A stretch of DNA of 64,000 nt from positions 31,505 through 95,504 of the forward strand of contig JAGNKU010000019.1 in NCBI GenBank assembly GCA_017999985.1, in the 5' to 3' direction. The notes beneath the pieces are model-generated. The model was given only the letters and a program-made list of their open reading frames with translations, did no database searches and had not been told where the DNA came from. The stretch's first letter is position 1. The number at the start of each line of letters is the position of its first letter. A program made the translations under genes and the position numbers. This document shows, piece after piece, positions 34,494-43,718 of the stretch. The DNA comes from Phycisphaerae bacterium. Lineage in GTDB: Bacteria > Planctomycetota > Phycisphaerae > UBA1845 > Fen-1342.

Positions 34494-36221
34494 ATGAGAC
34501 AACTCGGTAACCTGGCGCTACTGGCGATGGTGTGGGGAGCGGCCCCGGTGTGGGCCGACGAGCCCGCTCAAGCGCAGATGAAGACGGACGTGGTGCTGCG
34601 CGCGCTCGTCGACGAGCTGGAGCGCAACCACGCGGAACTGACGCTCGAAGACCTGGCACGCCCGTACTTCATCGAATATGGACTGACGGATTCGAACCGC
34701 TGCGCCGTCGTCGCGGAACTGGGCGCGGTCACCAGCCGCGCCGACAGCCGCAGCCGCGTGCTGATGACCGATGTGCGCGTGGGATCGTATGAGCTGGACA
34801 ACAGCAACTTCCAGGGCGGCGGGTACGGTGGCCGCCGCGGCATGTCCGACGCCGACCTGCCGCTCGAAGACGACTACCAAGCGATCCGGCAGGCGATCTG
34901 GTGGGCCACCGATCGCAACTACAAGGACGTGGTCGAGACGCTCGTGCAGAAGCAGGCGTTCATGGAAAGCAAGCTGATTGAGGACAAGCCAGACGATTTC
35001 ACGCGCGAGACGCCGGCCGTGTACTTCGAGGACCGCATCGACCTGGCCCTCGAGACCGCTGGCTTCGCCGACCTCGCCACCGAGCTGTCCGCCGTGTTCC
35101 GGGAATTCCCGGAGGTGCAAAGCAGCGGCGTCAGCATCAACGCCTATGCCGGCAATCGCTACCTGGTGAACACGGAGGGCTCGCGGTTGCGCACGGCCGG
35201 GCAGCGCTTCTCGATCGCCGTCAATGCGACCGTGCAAGCCGACGACGGCATGAAATTGGCGGACGCGTTCACGGTCTACGGCCGCGCGGCGGGGGAGTTG
35301 CCGCCGCGCGCGGAGCTGCTGGCCCGCTGCCGGCAGATGGCCACGCAGTTGAGCGCGCTGCGGAGCGCGCCGGTGCTGGACTCCTACACCGGCCCCGTGT
35401 TGTTCGACGCCGAGGCCGCCGCAAGCATCTTCGCGCGGCAGTTCAGCGCCGCGTTCGCCGGCGGACAGCGTCCCATCGGCAGCCGCACGAACCCCGACGA
35501 CTTCGCGAACATGCTGAACAAGCGCATCTTGCCGCGGTTTCTGCACGTGGTGGACAATCCAGCCCTGCAGCAACTCGCCGGCATGCCGGTGATGGGCCAC
35601 TATGTCTATGACGACCAGGCGGTGAAGGCCCAGGCCGTCACGCTGGTGGAGGGCGGCCGGCTCAAGGCGCTGCTCATGTCGCGCAACCCCTCCAAGGAGT
35701 TCAAGCAGTCCAACGGCCACGGGCGCGGGACGTACGGTGCGCGGGCCGGCATCGGCTGCCTCGTCGTCTCGGCCCAGCCACCCACCGATGCGCCGGACCT
35801 GCGGCAGGAACTGCTCGACGCCTGTGCCGAGGAAGGCCTGGAATTCGGGATCCGCATCGCCTCACTGAGCAGCGCCGTGGACGAGGCCCTCCCGCGCGGC
35901 ATGCGCGGCCGCGGCGTCGACGTGGCCGAACTCATGGCCCGCCGCAGCGCCGGCATCACGCCCCTGGCCATCTACAAGGTGTATCCGGACGGGCGCGAAG
36001 AGCTGGTGCGCGGGGCGGAGATCGCCCGCATCGATCTCAAGGCCTTCAAGCGCATACTTGCCGCCGGCGACACACCCTTCGTGCTGAACTCAGCCAGCGG
36101 CGGCGCTTATCAGACCGTGGCCGCGCCGGCGCTGCTGTTTGAAGAACTGGATTTGGCGAAGATCGATCGCGACTTCGACAAGCCGCCGATCCTCCCGGCC
36201 CCGCTGGCCCGCCAGCCATAA
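34494..36221 (+). CDS. Secreted TldE/PmbA-like partner lacking the zinc motif
   Basis: The 575-residue protein has a GGAG ribosome site, a signal peptide ending near AAPVWADE, and the same layout as the TldD-like protein directly upstream (shared VNTEGSRL/VNSEGSKL, LRSAPV, SNGHGR, DELVRG/EELVRG segments). At the place of HEIFGH it has ASIFARQF, so it should not bind zinc. In known TldD-TldE complexes the E subunit is likewise inactive and builds the chamber. I infer an exported heterodimer made by gene duplication. The gap to the previous gene is 90 bases and to the next 32, suggesting an operon that continues into the aldehyde dehydrogenase. Confidence 0.85.
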   Translation: MRQLGNLALLAMVWGAAPVWADEPAQAQMKTDVVLRALVDELERNHAELTLEDLARPYFIEYGLTDSNRCAVVAELGAVTSRADSRSRVLMTDVRVGSYELDNSNFQGGGYGGRRGMSDADLPLEDDYQAIRQAIWWATDRNYKDVVETLVQKQAFMESKLIEDKPDDFTRETPAVYFEDRIDLALETAGFADLATELSAVFREFPEVQSSGVSINAYAGNRYLVNTEGSRLRTAGQRFSIAVNATVQADDGMKLADAFTVYGRAAGELPPRAELLARCRQMATQLSALRSAPVLDSYTGPVLFDAEAAASIFARQFSAAFAGGQRPIGSRTNPDDFANMLNKRILPRFLHVVDNPALQQLAGMPVMGHYVYDDQAVKAQAVTLVEGGRLKALLMSRNPSKEFKQSNGHGRGTYGARAGIGCLVVSAQPPTDAPDLRQELLDACAEEGLEFGIRIASLSSAVDEALPRGMRGRGVDVAELMARRSAGITPLAIYKVYPDGREELVRGAEIARIDLKAFKRILAAGDTPFVLNSASGGAYQTVAAPALLFEELDLAKIDRDFDKPPILPAPLARQP

Positions 36222-36253
36222 CCCCGCGCGCGGCGCGCGAAGGAGAGAGCGAC

Positions 36254-37750
36254 ATGGCAAACCCGGAGCAACTGCGTCCAGCCGTGCGGAAGTTCCTTGC
36301 GCAGGACCCGGTCCGCATGTTCATCGGGGGCCAGTGGGTCACGGCGGCAGAAGGCGGGACGTTCCAGACCGTGGATCCCGGCGACGGCAGTGTGCTGGCC
36401 ACCGTCGCCGAGGGCCGGGCCACCGACATCGATCGTGCGGTGAATGCCGCCCGGACGGCGTTTCGCAGCAGCGGCTGGGCCAGCATGACGGTGCAGGAGC
36501 GCAGCGTGCTGCTGCACCGGCTGGCGGACCTGGTCGATCAAAACCGGGCCGACCTCGCGCAGCTCGAGTCGCTCGACGTCGGCAAGCCGCTGCCGCAGGC
36601 CGACGGTTTTGATGTGCCCAACGTCGCCCAGACGCTGCGCTGGTACGCCGATCTGGCGGTGCACACACGCCGTCGTGAGCCCATCCCCGTCTCCGGCTAC
36701 GACGCGCAGCAGATTCGCGTGCCGTATGGCGTGGCAGCATTCGTGCTGCCGTGGAACTTCCCGCTGCTCCTGGTCGGCTGGAACATCTCGCCCGCCCTGG
36801 CCGCCGGCAACACGGTGATCATCAAGCCGGCCGAGGACACGCCGCTGAGCACGCTGTACTTCGGCCAGCTCGCCGAGCAGGCGGGCCTGCCGGCCGGCGT
36901 CATCAATGTCGTGCCGGGCTACGGCGAGACCGCTGGCAAAGCGCTGGCGGAGCATCCCGGGATCAACCGCATGGGCTTCACCGGCTCGCCGGAAGTCGGG
37001 CGGCTGATCGCCTCCGCGTGTGGCAAGAATCTCGTTCCGGTGAAGCTGGAGCTGGGCGGCAAGGGTGCGGCGGTCGTGTTCGACGACGTGGCGCCCAAGG
37101 CGGTGGCGGAAGCGCTGGTCGGCGCGGTGACGCTGAACACCGGGCAGGTCTGCTGCACGGCGACACGCTGGGTGCTGCACGAGCGCATCTACGACGAGCT
37201 GGTGGCTGCCGCTCGGCAGCAGATGGAGCAGATCCGCATCGGGCACGGGCTCGCGGCCGACACGCAGATGGGGCCTGCGGTCAGCGAAAAACAGCGCCGC
37301 CGCATTCTCGGCTACATCGAACGGGGTGCGCAGACCGGCGCCGCCGCCGTTCTGCCCGGCGGTCCGGCCGAGGTACCCGGCCACGCGCGCGGCTTCTACG
37401 TCAAGCCGGCCCTGCTGGCGGGCGGCCCGGACAATATCTGCGCCCGTGAGGAGATCTTCGGCCCCGTGGCGTACCTGCTGAAGTTCCGCACGGAGCAGGA
37501 GGCCATCGAGCTGGTGAATCGGTCGCCGTACGGATTGGCGAACAGCGTGTGGTCGCGCGACCTGGGCCGGGCGCAGCGCGTCGCGGAGACGCTGGTCGCG
37601 GGCAATAGCTGGATCAACGCCCACAACCTGTTTCCGCACGGCGTGCCCTACGCGGGCTGCAACCTGTCCGGCTGCGGCGGCGGCGTGCTGGGGGCCGACA
37701 CGCTGTCGGATTACCTGCGCGCGCAGTCGATCGTGCGACCGCTGAGCTGA
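36254..37750 (+). CDS. NAD(P)-dependent aldehyde dehydrogenase
   Basis: The 498-residue protein is a full-length ALDH with AAGGAG upstream. It has the NAD-site strand PWNFPLLLVGWNISPALAAGNTVIIKPAEDTPL, the general-base Glu in LELGGKG, the nucleophile Cys300 in GQVCC, and the EEIFGPV motif. It oxidises an aldehyde to its acid; the best fit is the broad ALDH1/betaine-aldehyde type, but the substrate cannot be read from sequence. It follows the TldE-like gene by 32 bases and precedes the DUF1611 gene by 36. Confidence 0.9.
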   Translation: MANPEQLRPAVRKFLAQDPVRMFIGGQWVTAAEGGTFQTVDPGDGSVLATVAEGRATDIDRAVNAARTAFRSSGWASMTVQERSVLLHRLADLVDQNRADLAQLESLDVGKPLPQADGFDVPNVAQTLRWYADLAVHTRRREPIPVSGYDAQQIRVPYGVAAFVLPWNFPLLLVGWNISPALAAGNTVIIKPAEDTPLSTLYFGQLAEQAGLPAGVINVVPGYGETAGKALAEHPGINRMGFTGSPEVGRLIASACGKNLVPVKLELGGKGAAVVFDDVAPKAVAEALVGAVTLNTGQVCCTATRWVLHERIYDELVAAARQQMEQIRIGHGLAADTQMGPAVSEKQRRRILGYIERGAQTGAAAVLPGGPAEVPGHARGFYVKPALLAGGPDNICAREEIFGPVAYLLKFRTEQEAIELVNRSPYGLANSVWSRDLGRAQRVAETLVAGNSWINAHNLFPHGVPYAGCNLSGCGGGVLGADTLSDYLRAQSIVRPLS

Positions 37751-37786
37751 GCCTCTTTGGGCTACAAGGACTGCTGCGCTGGACCC

Positions 37787-38830
37787 ATGCACATACTGCC
37801 TGTCTATCATCGCATTCTGCTTCTGACTGAAGGTCAGCTCGGCGTGTTTTCGTCGAAGACGGCCGCGTCACTCCTGCGCTACCGCGGGAATGACGTCGTG
37901 GGGGTCGTTGATTCGGCCGCCGCCGGGAGGAACATTGCGGACTTCATCCCCTGGGCGCCGCCCGTGCCGATCGTTCCGGACATCGCCGCCACGGCACCGC
38001 TGCAGCCCGATGCGCTGTTCGTCGGCGTGGCCCCGGTCGGCGGCGCGCTGCCGGACGACATGCGTGCGCCGGTGGTGGCGGCCCTGAACGCGGGCATCGA
38101 CGTCGTCAGCGGCATGCACGGCTTTCTGAGCGATGACCCGGAGCTGGTCAGCCTGGCGGCCCGGCGCGGCGCGCGGCTACTGGACCTGCGCCGGCCGCCG
38201 GCCGACCGCGTGGTGGCAAGCGCGCAGGCGCTGCACACGCGCTGCCGGCGCGTCCTCACCGTCGGGACCGACTGCAACGTAGGCAAGATGGTCGCGGCGC
38301 TGGAGCTGACCGCCGCCGCCCGGCGGCGCGGCGCCGACGCCCGATTTTTGGCGACCGGGCAGACGGGCATCATGATCGCCGGCCGCGGCATCTCCGTGGA
38401 TGCCTGTGTCGCCGACTTCACCGCCGGCGCGGTCGAGCAGCTTGTGCTCGACGCCGCCGATGCTGACATCTGCTTCGTCGAGGGCCAGGGCAGCGTCGCG
38501 CATCCGGGCTACTCGGCGGTGACGTTGGCGCTGCTGCACGGTGCCTGCCCCGACGCGCTTGTGCTGGTGCATCAGCTCGGCCGCACGCACTACAAGGCCC
38601 CGCCCAATGGCCCCTTGCCGGCCATGCGTCGCCTGATCGACGTCTACGAGCAGACCGCCGGACTGCTGCACCCCGCGCGCGTCGTCGCACTGGCCGTGAA
38701 CTCGGTGGGGCAGACGGACGCGGCGGCCCGCGCCGGAGTGTCCGCGCTTGAACGTGAATTGGGCTTGCCGGTGGCCGATCCGGTGCGCGATGGCTGCGAC
38801 CGGATCCTCGACGCCGTGTTAGGCGGGTAA
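37787..38830 (+). CDS. DUF1611 (DgcN-type) P-loop protein
   Basis: The 347-residue protein has the two-domain layout of the DUF1611 family: an N-terminal Rossmann-like part (residues 1-130) and a C-terminal P-loop part with VGTDCNVGKM as Walker A, then GQTGIMIAGRG, FVEGQGS and HQLGR. Family members named DgcN are linked to D-glutamate/D-amino acid metabolism, often with an epimerase; none is adjacent here, although an alanine racemase homologue lies 11 kb away. I chose the ATG at 37787 over a TTG at 37757, without a strong ribosome site. The stop overlaps the end of the convergent phosphatase gene by 12 bases. Confidence 0.78.
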   Translation: MHILPVYHRILLLTEGQLGVFSSKTAASLLRYRGNDVVGVVDSAAAGRNIADFIPWAPPVPIVPDIAATAPLQPDALFVGVAPVGGALPDDMRAPVVAALNAGIDVVSGMHGFLSDDPELVSLAARRGARLLDLRRPPADRVVASAQALHTRCRRVLTVGTDCNVGKMVAALELTAAARRRGADARFLATGQTGIMIAGRGISVDACVADFTAGAVEQLVLDAADADICFVEGQGSVAHPGYSAVTLALLHGACPDALVLVHQLGRTHYKAPPNGPLPAMRRLIDVYEQTAGLLHPARVVALAVNSVGQTDAAARAGVSALERELGLPVADPVRDGCDRILDAVLGG

Positions 38831-40030
38831 GCTGCCCGGCGCGCCCACATCGAGCACGAGCAGCGTGGCGTCGTCCGCCGGATGCAGCGAGCCTTCGCGG
38901 CAGTCGAGGTACTCCCCGACGGCGTCAACGAAATCGGGCGCGCGGAGCCGCGCCCAGCGCCGAAACTGGGCGGTGAACGCCGCCCGCTCGTCGTCCGGAC
39001 CACCCGGGACGAGGATGGCGTCCTCGAGACCGTCGGAATAGAAGACCACCTTGTCGCCGGGCGCGAGCGGCACACATACTTGCTCGAACTCGGCGGGAAT
39101 ATCCGCCAGACCGAGCAGGGTGCCCGCCGAACGCACTTCGCCGATCGAGCCGTCGGCGCGGATGTGAATCGGGTACGGGTGTCCGGCCCGCGCCAGATGC
39201 AAGGCACTCCGCCCCGCGTCCACCACGCCATAGGCGGCCGTCACGAACTGCGAGTTGGGCAGCTTCTGGCGGAGCAGGCACTGGTGCAGGGCGTCCAGGG
39301 CCTCGGCCGGCTCGACAATCGTGTACGAGTCGCCGTGAACCCGCTTGGAGATCAGCGCCTGCCGCAGGAACATGGTCACCAGTCCCGCGGCGACGCCGTG
39401 CCCCATCGCATCGGCCACGAACATCCCCAGGTGGTGCTCATCGATCCGGAAGGCGTCGTACATGTCGCCGCTGATCCAGCTCGCGGGCCGGAAGAACGCC
39501 CCGAAGCCCATCACCGACACGGTCGGCAGCTCGCGCGGCAGGAGGTCGCGCTGCAGACGGCCGGCCAGCCGCATTTCCTGGTCGATCTCGGCAAAGTAAC
39601 GATTGAGCTGCTCGCCCAGGCGATGGAGGTGGACCAGCTCGCGTTCCATGCCCTTCATCAACGGAACGTAGTGCGCCAGCGTATCGACCTTGCCGGCGAT
39701 CTCATCCAGCCCGGCCTCAGGCGCGACCCACTCCACCAGCGGACCGCCCGCGCGCTGCAGCTCCTTCTCCGCCCCCCAGACAACCGTCGGCACCTGCCCG
39801 CCGACGAGCCGCCGGAGAGCCTGCGCGACCGCTGCGCCCTGCGCGGCCGGCATCTGCGGCCCCAGGACCACGACCGCGACGTCCGCCGCGATGGGCGTGT
39901 CGCCGGCGATGCGCCCGTCGGCGGTGTCGAGACACTCCGGCGTCAGGCCGCGCTGGCGCAGCCGCGCGTTCAGCGGACCAGCACGGTCCGCGGCTCCAGC
40001 AAGGACCCAAACGACAGATTGCTTACCCAT
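38819..40030 (-). CDS. SpoIIE-type PP2C phosphatase with receiver-like N-terminus
   Basis: The 403-residue protein begins with a 120-residue receiver-like domain (WVLAGAADRAGPLNARLRQRG, VVVLGPQMP) that lacks a clear phospho-Asp at the usual site. A coiled coil follows (MERELVHLHRLGEQLNRYF), then a SpoIIE/RsbU phosphatase domain from about 165: LQRDLLPRELP, GDMYDAF, VADAMGHGVAAGL and a late DDATLLVLD, with the metal-binding Asp residues in place. Such enzymes dephosphorylate anti-sigma-factor antagonists or similar. No partner-switching genes are near. It ends opposite the DUF1611 gene. Confidence 0.87.
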   Translation of the reverse strand: MGKQSVVWVLAGAADRAGPLNARLRQRGLTPECLDTADGRIAGDTPIAADVAVVVLGPQMPAAQGAAVAQALRRLVGGQVPTVVWGAEKELQRAGGPLVEWVAPEAGLDEIAGKVDTLAHYVPLMKGMERELVHLHRLGEQLNRYFAEIDQEMRLAGRLQRDLLPRELPTVSVMGFGAFFRPASWISGDMYDAFRIDEHHLGMFVADAMGHGVAAGLVTMFLRQALISKRVHGDSYTIVEPAEALDALHQCLLRQKLPNSQFVTAAYGVVDAGRSALHLARAGHPYPIHIRADGSIGEVRSAGTLLGLADIPAEFEQVCVPLAPGDKVVFYSDGLEDAILVPGGPDDERAAFTAQFRRWARLRAPDFVDAVGEYLDCREGSLHPADDATLLVLDVGAPGSLPA

Positions 40031-40523
40031 TGAACGCTACCAACCTTCCCACGCGGGTCCTGACCGCCGGACCGCGCCCGAAAGTGGAGTCGTCCGGAAC
40101 CGGGGACGGCTTGACCCATGATTCCGGCTCCGCTTCCACTCGAATCAGCCATGCGCCGCCGCGTGCGGCGCCTTAGCGGACGCGTTCGGGTGGGGTCCGG
40201 CAAATAAGGCCACGGCGGGCCAGATCTCCCGACGGGGATCGGTTGGCAGCCGAATCAGCGGGGCTGGCACGGCAAAGGCCGATGGACGGTGCGGCCGGCG
40301 GGGCGGTCGAGGCTCCGACGCGGCGGAGGACCTGCGTGGTCGCAGCGTCCGGGAAAAGCTTGACGCGCGGGGGCTCGGACGGTTACCTATTTCAGCGGGC
40401 CGACGGGGTGATCGTCCGGACGCGGGGACGGTCGATCGGGGCTGCTGCGCAGGTCGCGCCCCGTTTGAGACCAGTGGAACGTGATCGGGTCGCCGCGCGG
40501 CGCGGCAGGCAGGAAGACTGGAG
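40031..40523. other. 493-base divergent intergenic region upstream of the activase gene
   Basis: It separates the leftward phosphatase from the rightward activase operon. I see a 7-bp hairpin at 40153-40171 and a possible rightward promoter, TTGACG (40360-40365) with a weak -10 TTACCT (40383-40388) after 17 bases. No gene was recognised. Confidence 0.4.
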
Positions 40524-43500
40524 ATGAGCATTTACCTCGGCATCGACGTGGGAGCGGTCAGCGTGAAGGCCGCGCTGGTTCTGCCGAAGGGACGCAGCGC
40601 CGAAATCCTGGACGCCCCCGAAGCCGCGGCGTTGCTGCGCAGCCTGCCGATCCCGGACACCAGCGACCACGCCGTGCTGGTGGCCGGTCACCGCCGGACG
40701 CGCGGGCAGCCGCTGGAGGCCGCGCGGGAGCTGCTGGCGGCGATCCTGCGGTGCGTGCCGGCGGAGCAGGTGAGCTGCCTGACGCTGACGGGCTCAGGTG
40801 CCGCGTTGGCCGCGGAGGCCCTCCAGGCGCGAACGTGCAACGAGTTCCAGGCCTGCGCCCGTGCCATGAATCTGCTGCATCCGAACATCCGGACGGTCTT
40901 CGAGATCGGCGGCGAGTCGAGCCGCTATCTGCGGGTCGAGCCCGACCCCGCGAGCGGGGCACTGGGGATTCTGGACTACAGCACCAACGGCGACTGCGCG
41001 GCCGGCACGGGGGCCTTCCTGGACCAGCAGGCCAAGCGGCTCAAGTACGCGGTCGAGGACATCGGCCGGATCGTGGCGCAGGCCGAACGGGCGGCGCAAA
41101 TTGCCGGCCGCTGCAGCGTGTTTGCCAAGAGCGACATGATCCACGCGCAGCAGAAGGGCTTCTCACCGGCCGAGGTGCTGCGGGGGCTGTGCAACGCGGT
41201 GGCGACCAACTTCAAGGCGGCGGTGGTCAAGGGGCGCACGCCGGTGCCGCCCGTGGCCTTGCTGGGCGGCGTATCGGCCAACAGCGCGGTAGTGCGGGCG
41301 CTACGCGAGGTCTTTGAGCTGAACGAGGAGCAGCTCTTGGTGCCGGCGGCGGCCGAATCGCTGCCGGCGATCGGGGCGGCGCTGGCGGGCACGGACATGG
41401 CCGGCGAACAGCGCGACGCACGCGCCCAGCTCGCCCGGCTGAGCATGGCAGCGGAACGCGACGACCAGGCATTTCCACGCATGCCGCCGCTGACGCTGGA
41501 GCGCGTCACCCTGCTGCGCGACCAGGTGAAGCCCTACCGCTTTCCGGAGCGCGGCACGCAGGTGGATGCCTACCTGGGCCTGGACATCGGCTCCGTGGGC
41601 ACGAAGCTCGTGCTGATCGACAGCCACGGCGACGTGATTCACTCGATCTTCACGCGCACCGACGGGCGGCCAATCGAAGTCGTGACGCGCTGCCTGCGCG
41701 AGATGGAAGAAGCCGTCGGCTGGGGTGTGCGCGTCTGCGGCGTCGGCTCGACCGGCAGCGGGCGGGAACTGGTCGGGGAGCTGGTGGGCGCCGACAGCAT
41801 CACTGACGAAATCACGTGCCACAAGACCGGTGCGACCTTCGTCGGCGACCGCTTGCTCGGCCGGCGTCCGGATACGATTTTCGAGATCGGCGGACAGGAC
41901 AGCAAGTACATCAGCCTGCAGGCGGAGCCGGAATCCGCGGCCGCCGACCCCGCGCGCGGGCCGGCGCTCGAGTCCGAGTCGATCGTCGTCGACTTCACGA
42001 TGAACGAGGCCTGCGCCGCCGGCACGGGGAGCTTCCTGGAGGAACGGGCCGAGGAGCTCGGCGTCTCGATCAAGAACGAGTTCTCGGCGCTGGCGCTCAG
42101 TTCGCGCCGGCCGATCAAGCTCGGCGAGCGCTGCACGGTGTTCATGGAACGCGACGTGAACACGTACATGCAGCGCGGCGCGGACCGCGCGGACGTCATC
42201 GCCGGGCTTGCCTACTCGATCGCGCACAACTACATCAACCGCGTGGTGCGCGGGCGGCCGATCGGCGACTGCATCTTCTTCCAGGGCGGGACGGCGTACA
42301 ACGACGCGGTCGCCGCCGCGTTCAGCATCATCTGCAAGCGCGAGATCATCGTCCCGCCGCACAACGCCGTACTGGGGGCGATCGGCGCCGCGCTGTTGGC
42401 GCGCGACAAGATCGCGGCGACCGGCACCCGCACGCGTTTCCGCGGCTACGACATGACGCAGGTGGACTACACGCTGCGCGAGTTCACCTGCCACGGCTGC
42501 GGCAACCAGTGCTCCATCCAGGAATTCAACGTCGAGGGCGAGAAAACGTTCTGGGGCGACAAGTGCTCGGACCGCTTCCGCAAACAGGTCAAGACCGAGC
42601 GCAAGCCGACCATCCCCGACCTCGTCGCGCTGCGCCACGAGCTGCTCTGCGCGGACGACACCGGCGATCCGGCGGGCGCGACCACGACGATCGGCATCCC
42701 GATGGCCATGTACGCCTGGGACCTGCTGCCGCTGTGGCGACGCTTCTTCCGCGCGTGCGGCTTCAAGGTGCAGATCTCGTCCCCTACGAACCGCCAGATC
42801 GTGCGGCACGGCCTCGACGCGGCGGTCGCGGAGCCCTGTTTTCCAATCATCGTCGCCCACGGGCACGTGGCCGAGCTGATCGAAACCGGCGTGGATTACA
42901 TTTGGCTGCCGAACCTGATCAGCATGGAGCCGCGGCAGCCGGGGCTGGAGAGCTACGTGTGCCCGTGGGGGCAGACGCTGCCGTTCGTGATCCGCCAGGC
43001 ACCGCGGTTCCGGGCGTGGCGCGGTCGCATCCTGTGCCCGACCGTGAGTTTCCAGGATGGGCCGTCCGCCGTGCGCCGGGCGCTGATCCGCGCGGCGCGC
43101 GAGCTCGGCGTCCGGGCCAGCGTGGCGCGCCGGGCGCTGCAGGCGGGCCTGGAGGCCCAGCAACAGTTCCGCGACGCGTACCTGGCGGCCGGTCGCGACG
43201 CCCTCGCGGCGCTGACCGCCACCGGCGACGCCGGCATGGTCCTCGTCGGCCGGCCCTACAACATGCACGACGCCGGCGTGAGCCTTTCCGTGGCGCGCAA
43301 GCTGCGGGACCAGTATGGCGTGAACATCCTGCCGGTCGATGCCCTGCCGGTGGCGGAGATCGACTCGCGCGACATCTGCGACAATATGTACTGGTCCTAC
43401 GGCCGGCGCATCCTGGCCGCGGGCAAGCTCGTCGCGGCCCATCCGAACCTGCACATGATCTACGTGACGAACTTCAAGTGCGGGCCCGATTCGTTCCTGA

Positions 43501-43718
43501 AGGGCTTCGTCCGCCCGGCCGCGGAGGGCAAGCCTTTCCTGACACTGCAATTCGACGGTCACTCCAATGACGCCGGCATGATGACGCGCTGCGAGGCGTA
43601 CTTGGACAGCAAGGGAATACTCCGATGGTGGCGAACGTCTCAGAGCAAACCCGCCGACCAGGTCTTGCCGGGCGCACCCTCTACATCCCCCGGATGGCGT
43701 ACGCCAGTGCGCGGCTGA
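40524..43718 (+). CDS. Tandem 2-hydroxyacyl-CoA dehydratase activase plus DUF2229 protein (PlsA/GeR-like)
   Basis: The 1064-residue protein has two BadF/BcrA/HgdC activase domains, about 1-295 and 348-630, each with an ASKHA ATP fold (YLGIDVGAVSVKAAL and YLGLDIGSVGTKLVL). Each has a Cys pair for a bridging 4Fe-4S cluster: Cys158/Cys197 and Cys497/Cys537, 39-40 residues apart as in HgdC. HgdC is a homodimer sharing one cluster, so the fusion is an internal pseudodimer. Residues 690-1040 are the DUF2229 part; a Cys group, C656-x2-C659-x3-C663-x17-C681, lies before it. With the next gene this matches the domains of anaerobic plasmalogen synthase PlsA and the glycerol ester reductase GeR, thought to reduce ester to ether lipid bonds. 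Other activase-linked reductases remain possible. Confidence 0.83.
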   Translation: MSIYLGIDVGAVSVKAALVLPKGRSAEILDAPEAAALLRSLPIPDTSDHAVLVAGHRRTRGQPLEAARELLAAILRCVPAEQVSCLTLTGSGAALAAEALQARTCNEFQACARAMNLLHPNIRTVFEIGGESSRYLRVEPDPASGALGILDYSTNGDCAAGTGAFLDQQAKRLKYAVEDIGRIVAQAERAAQIAGRCSVFAKSDMIHAQQKGFSPAEVLRGLCNAVATNFKAAVVKGRTPVPPVALLGGVSANSAVVRALREVFELNEEQLLVPAAAESLPAIGAALAGTDMAGEQRDARAQLARLSMAAERDDQAFPRMPPLTLERVTLLRDQVKPYRFPERGTQVDAYLGLDIGSVGTKLVLIDSHGDVIHSIFTRTDGRPIEVVTRCLREMEEAVGWGVRVCGVGSTGSGRELVGELVGADSITDEITCHKTGATFVGDRLLGRRPDTIFEIGGQDSKYISLQAEPESAAADPARGPALESESIVVDFTMNEACAAGTGSFLEERAEELGVSIKNEFSALALSSRRPIKLGERCTVFMERDVNTYMQRGADRADVIAGLAYSIAHNYINRVVRGRPIGDCIFFQGGTAYNDAVAAAFSIICKREIIVPPHNAVLGAIGAALLARDKIAATGTRTRFRGYDMTQVDYTLREFTCHGCGNQCSIQEFNVEGEKTFWGDKCSDRFRKQVKTERKPTIPDLVALRHELLCADDTGDPAGATTTIGIPMAMYAWDLLPLWRRFFRACGFKVQISSPTNRQIVRHGLDAAVAEPCFPIIVAHGHVAELIETGVDYIWLPNLISMEPRQPGLESYVCPWGQTLPFVIRQAPRFRAWRGRILCPTVSFQDGPSAVRRALIRAARELGVRASVARRALQAGLEAQQQFRDAYLAAGRDALAALTATGDAGMVLVGRPYNMHDAGVSLSVARKLRDQYGVNILPVDALPVAEIDSRDICDNMYWSYGRRILAAGKLVAAHPNLHMIYVTNFKCGPDSFLKGFVRPAAEGKPFLTLQFDGHSNDAGMMTRCEAYLDSKGILRWWRTSQSKPADQVLPGAPSTSPGWRTPVRG

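Noticed and set aside
41301..43562. A 753-residue minus-strand frame antisense to the activase gene
   Set aside because: Composition is typical of a shadow frame and it has no recognisable domain; the plus-strand gene has clear motifs.
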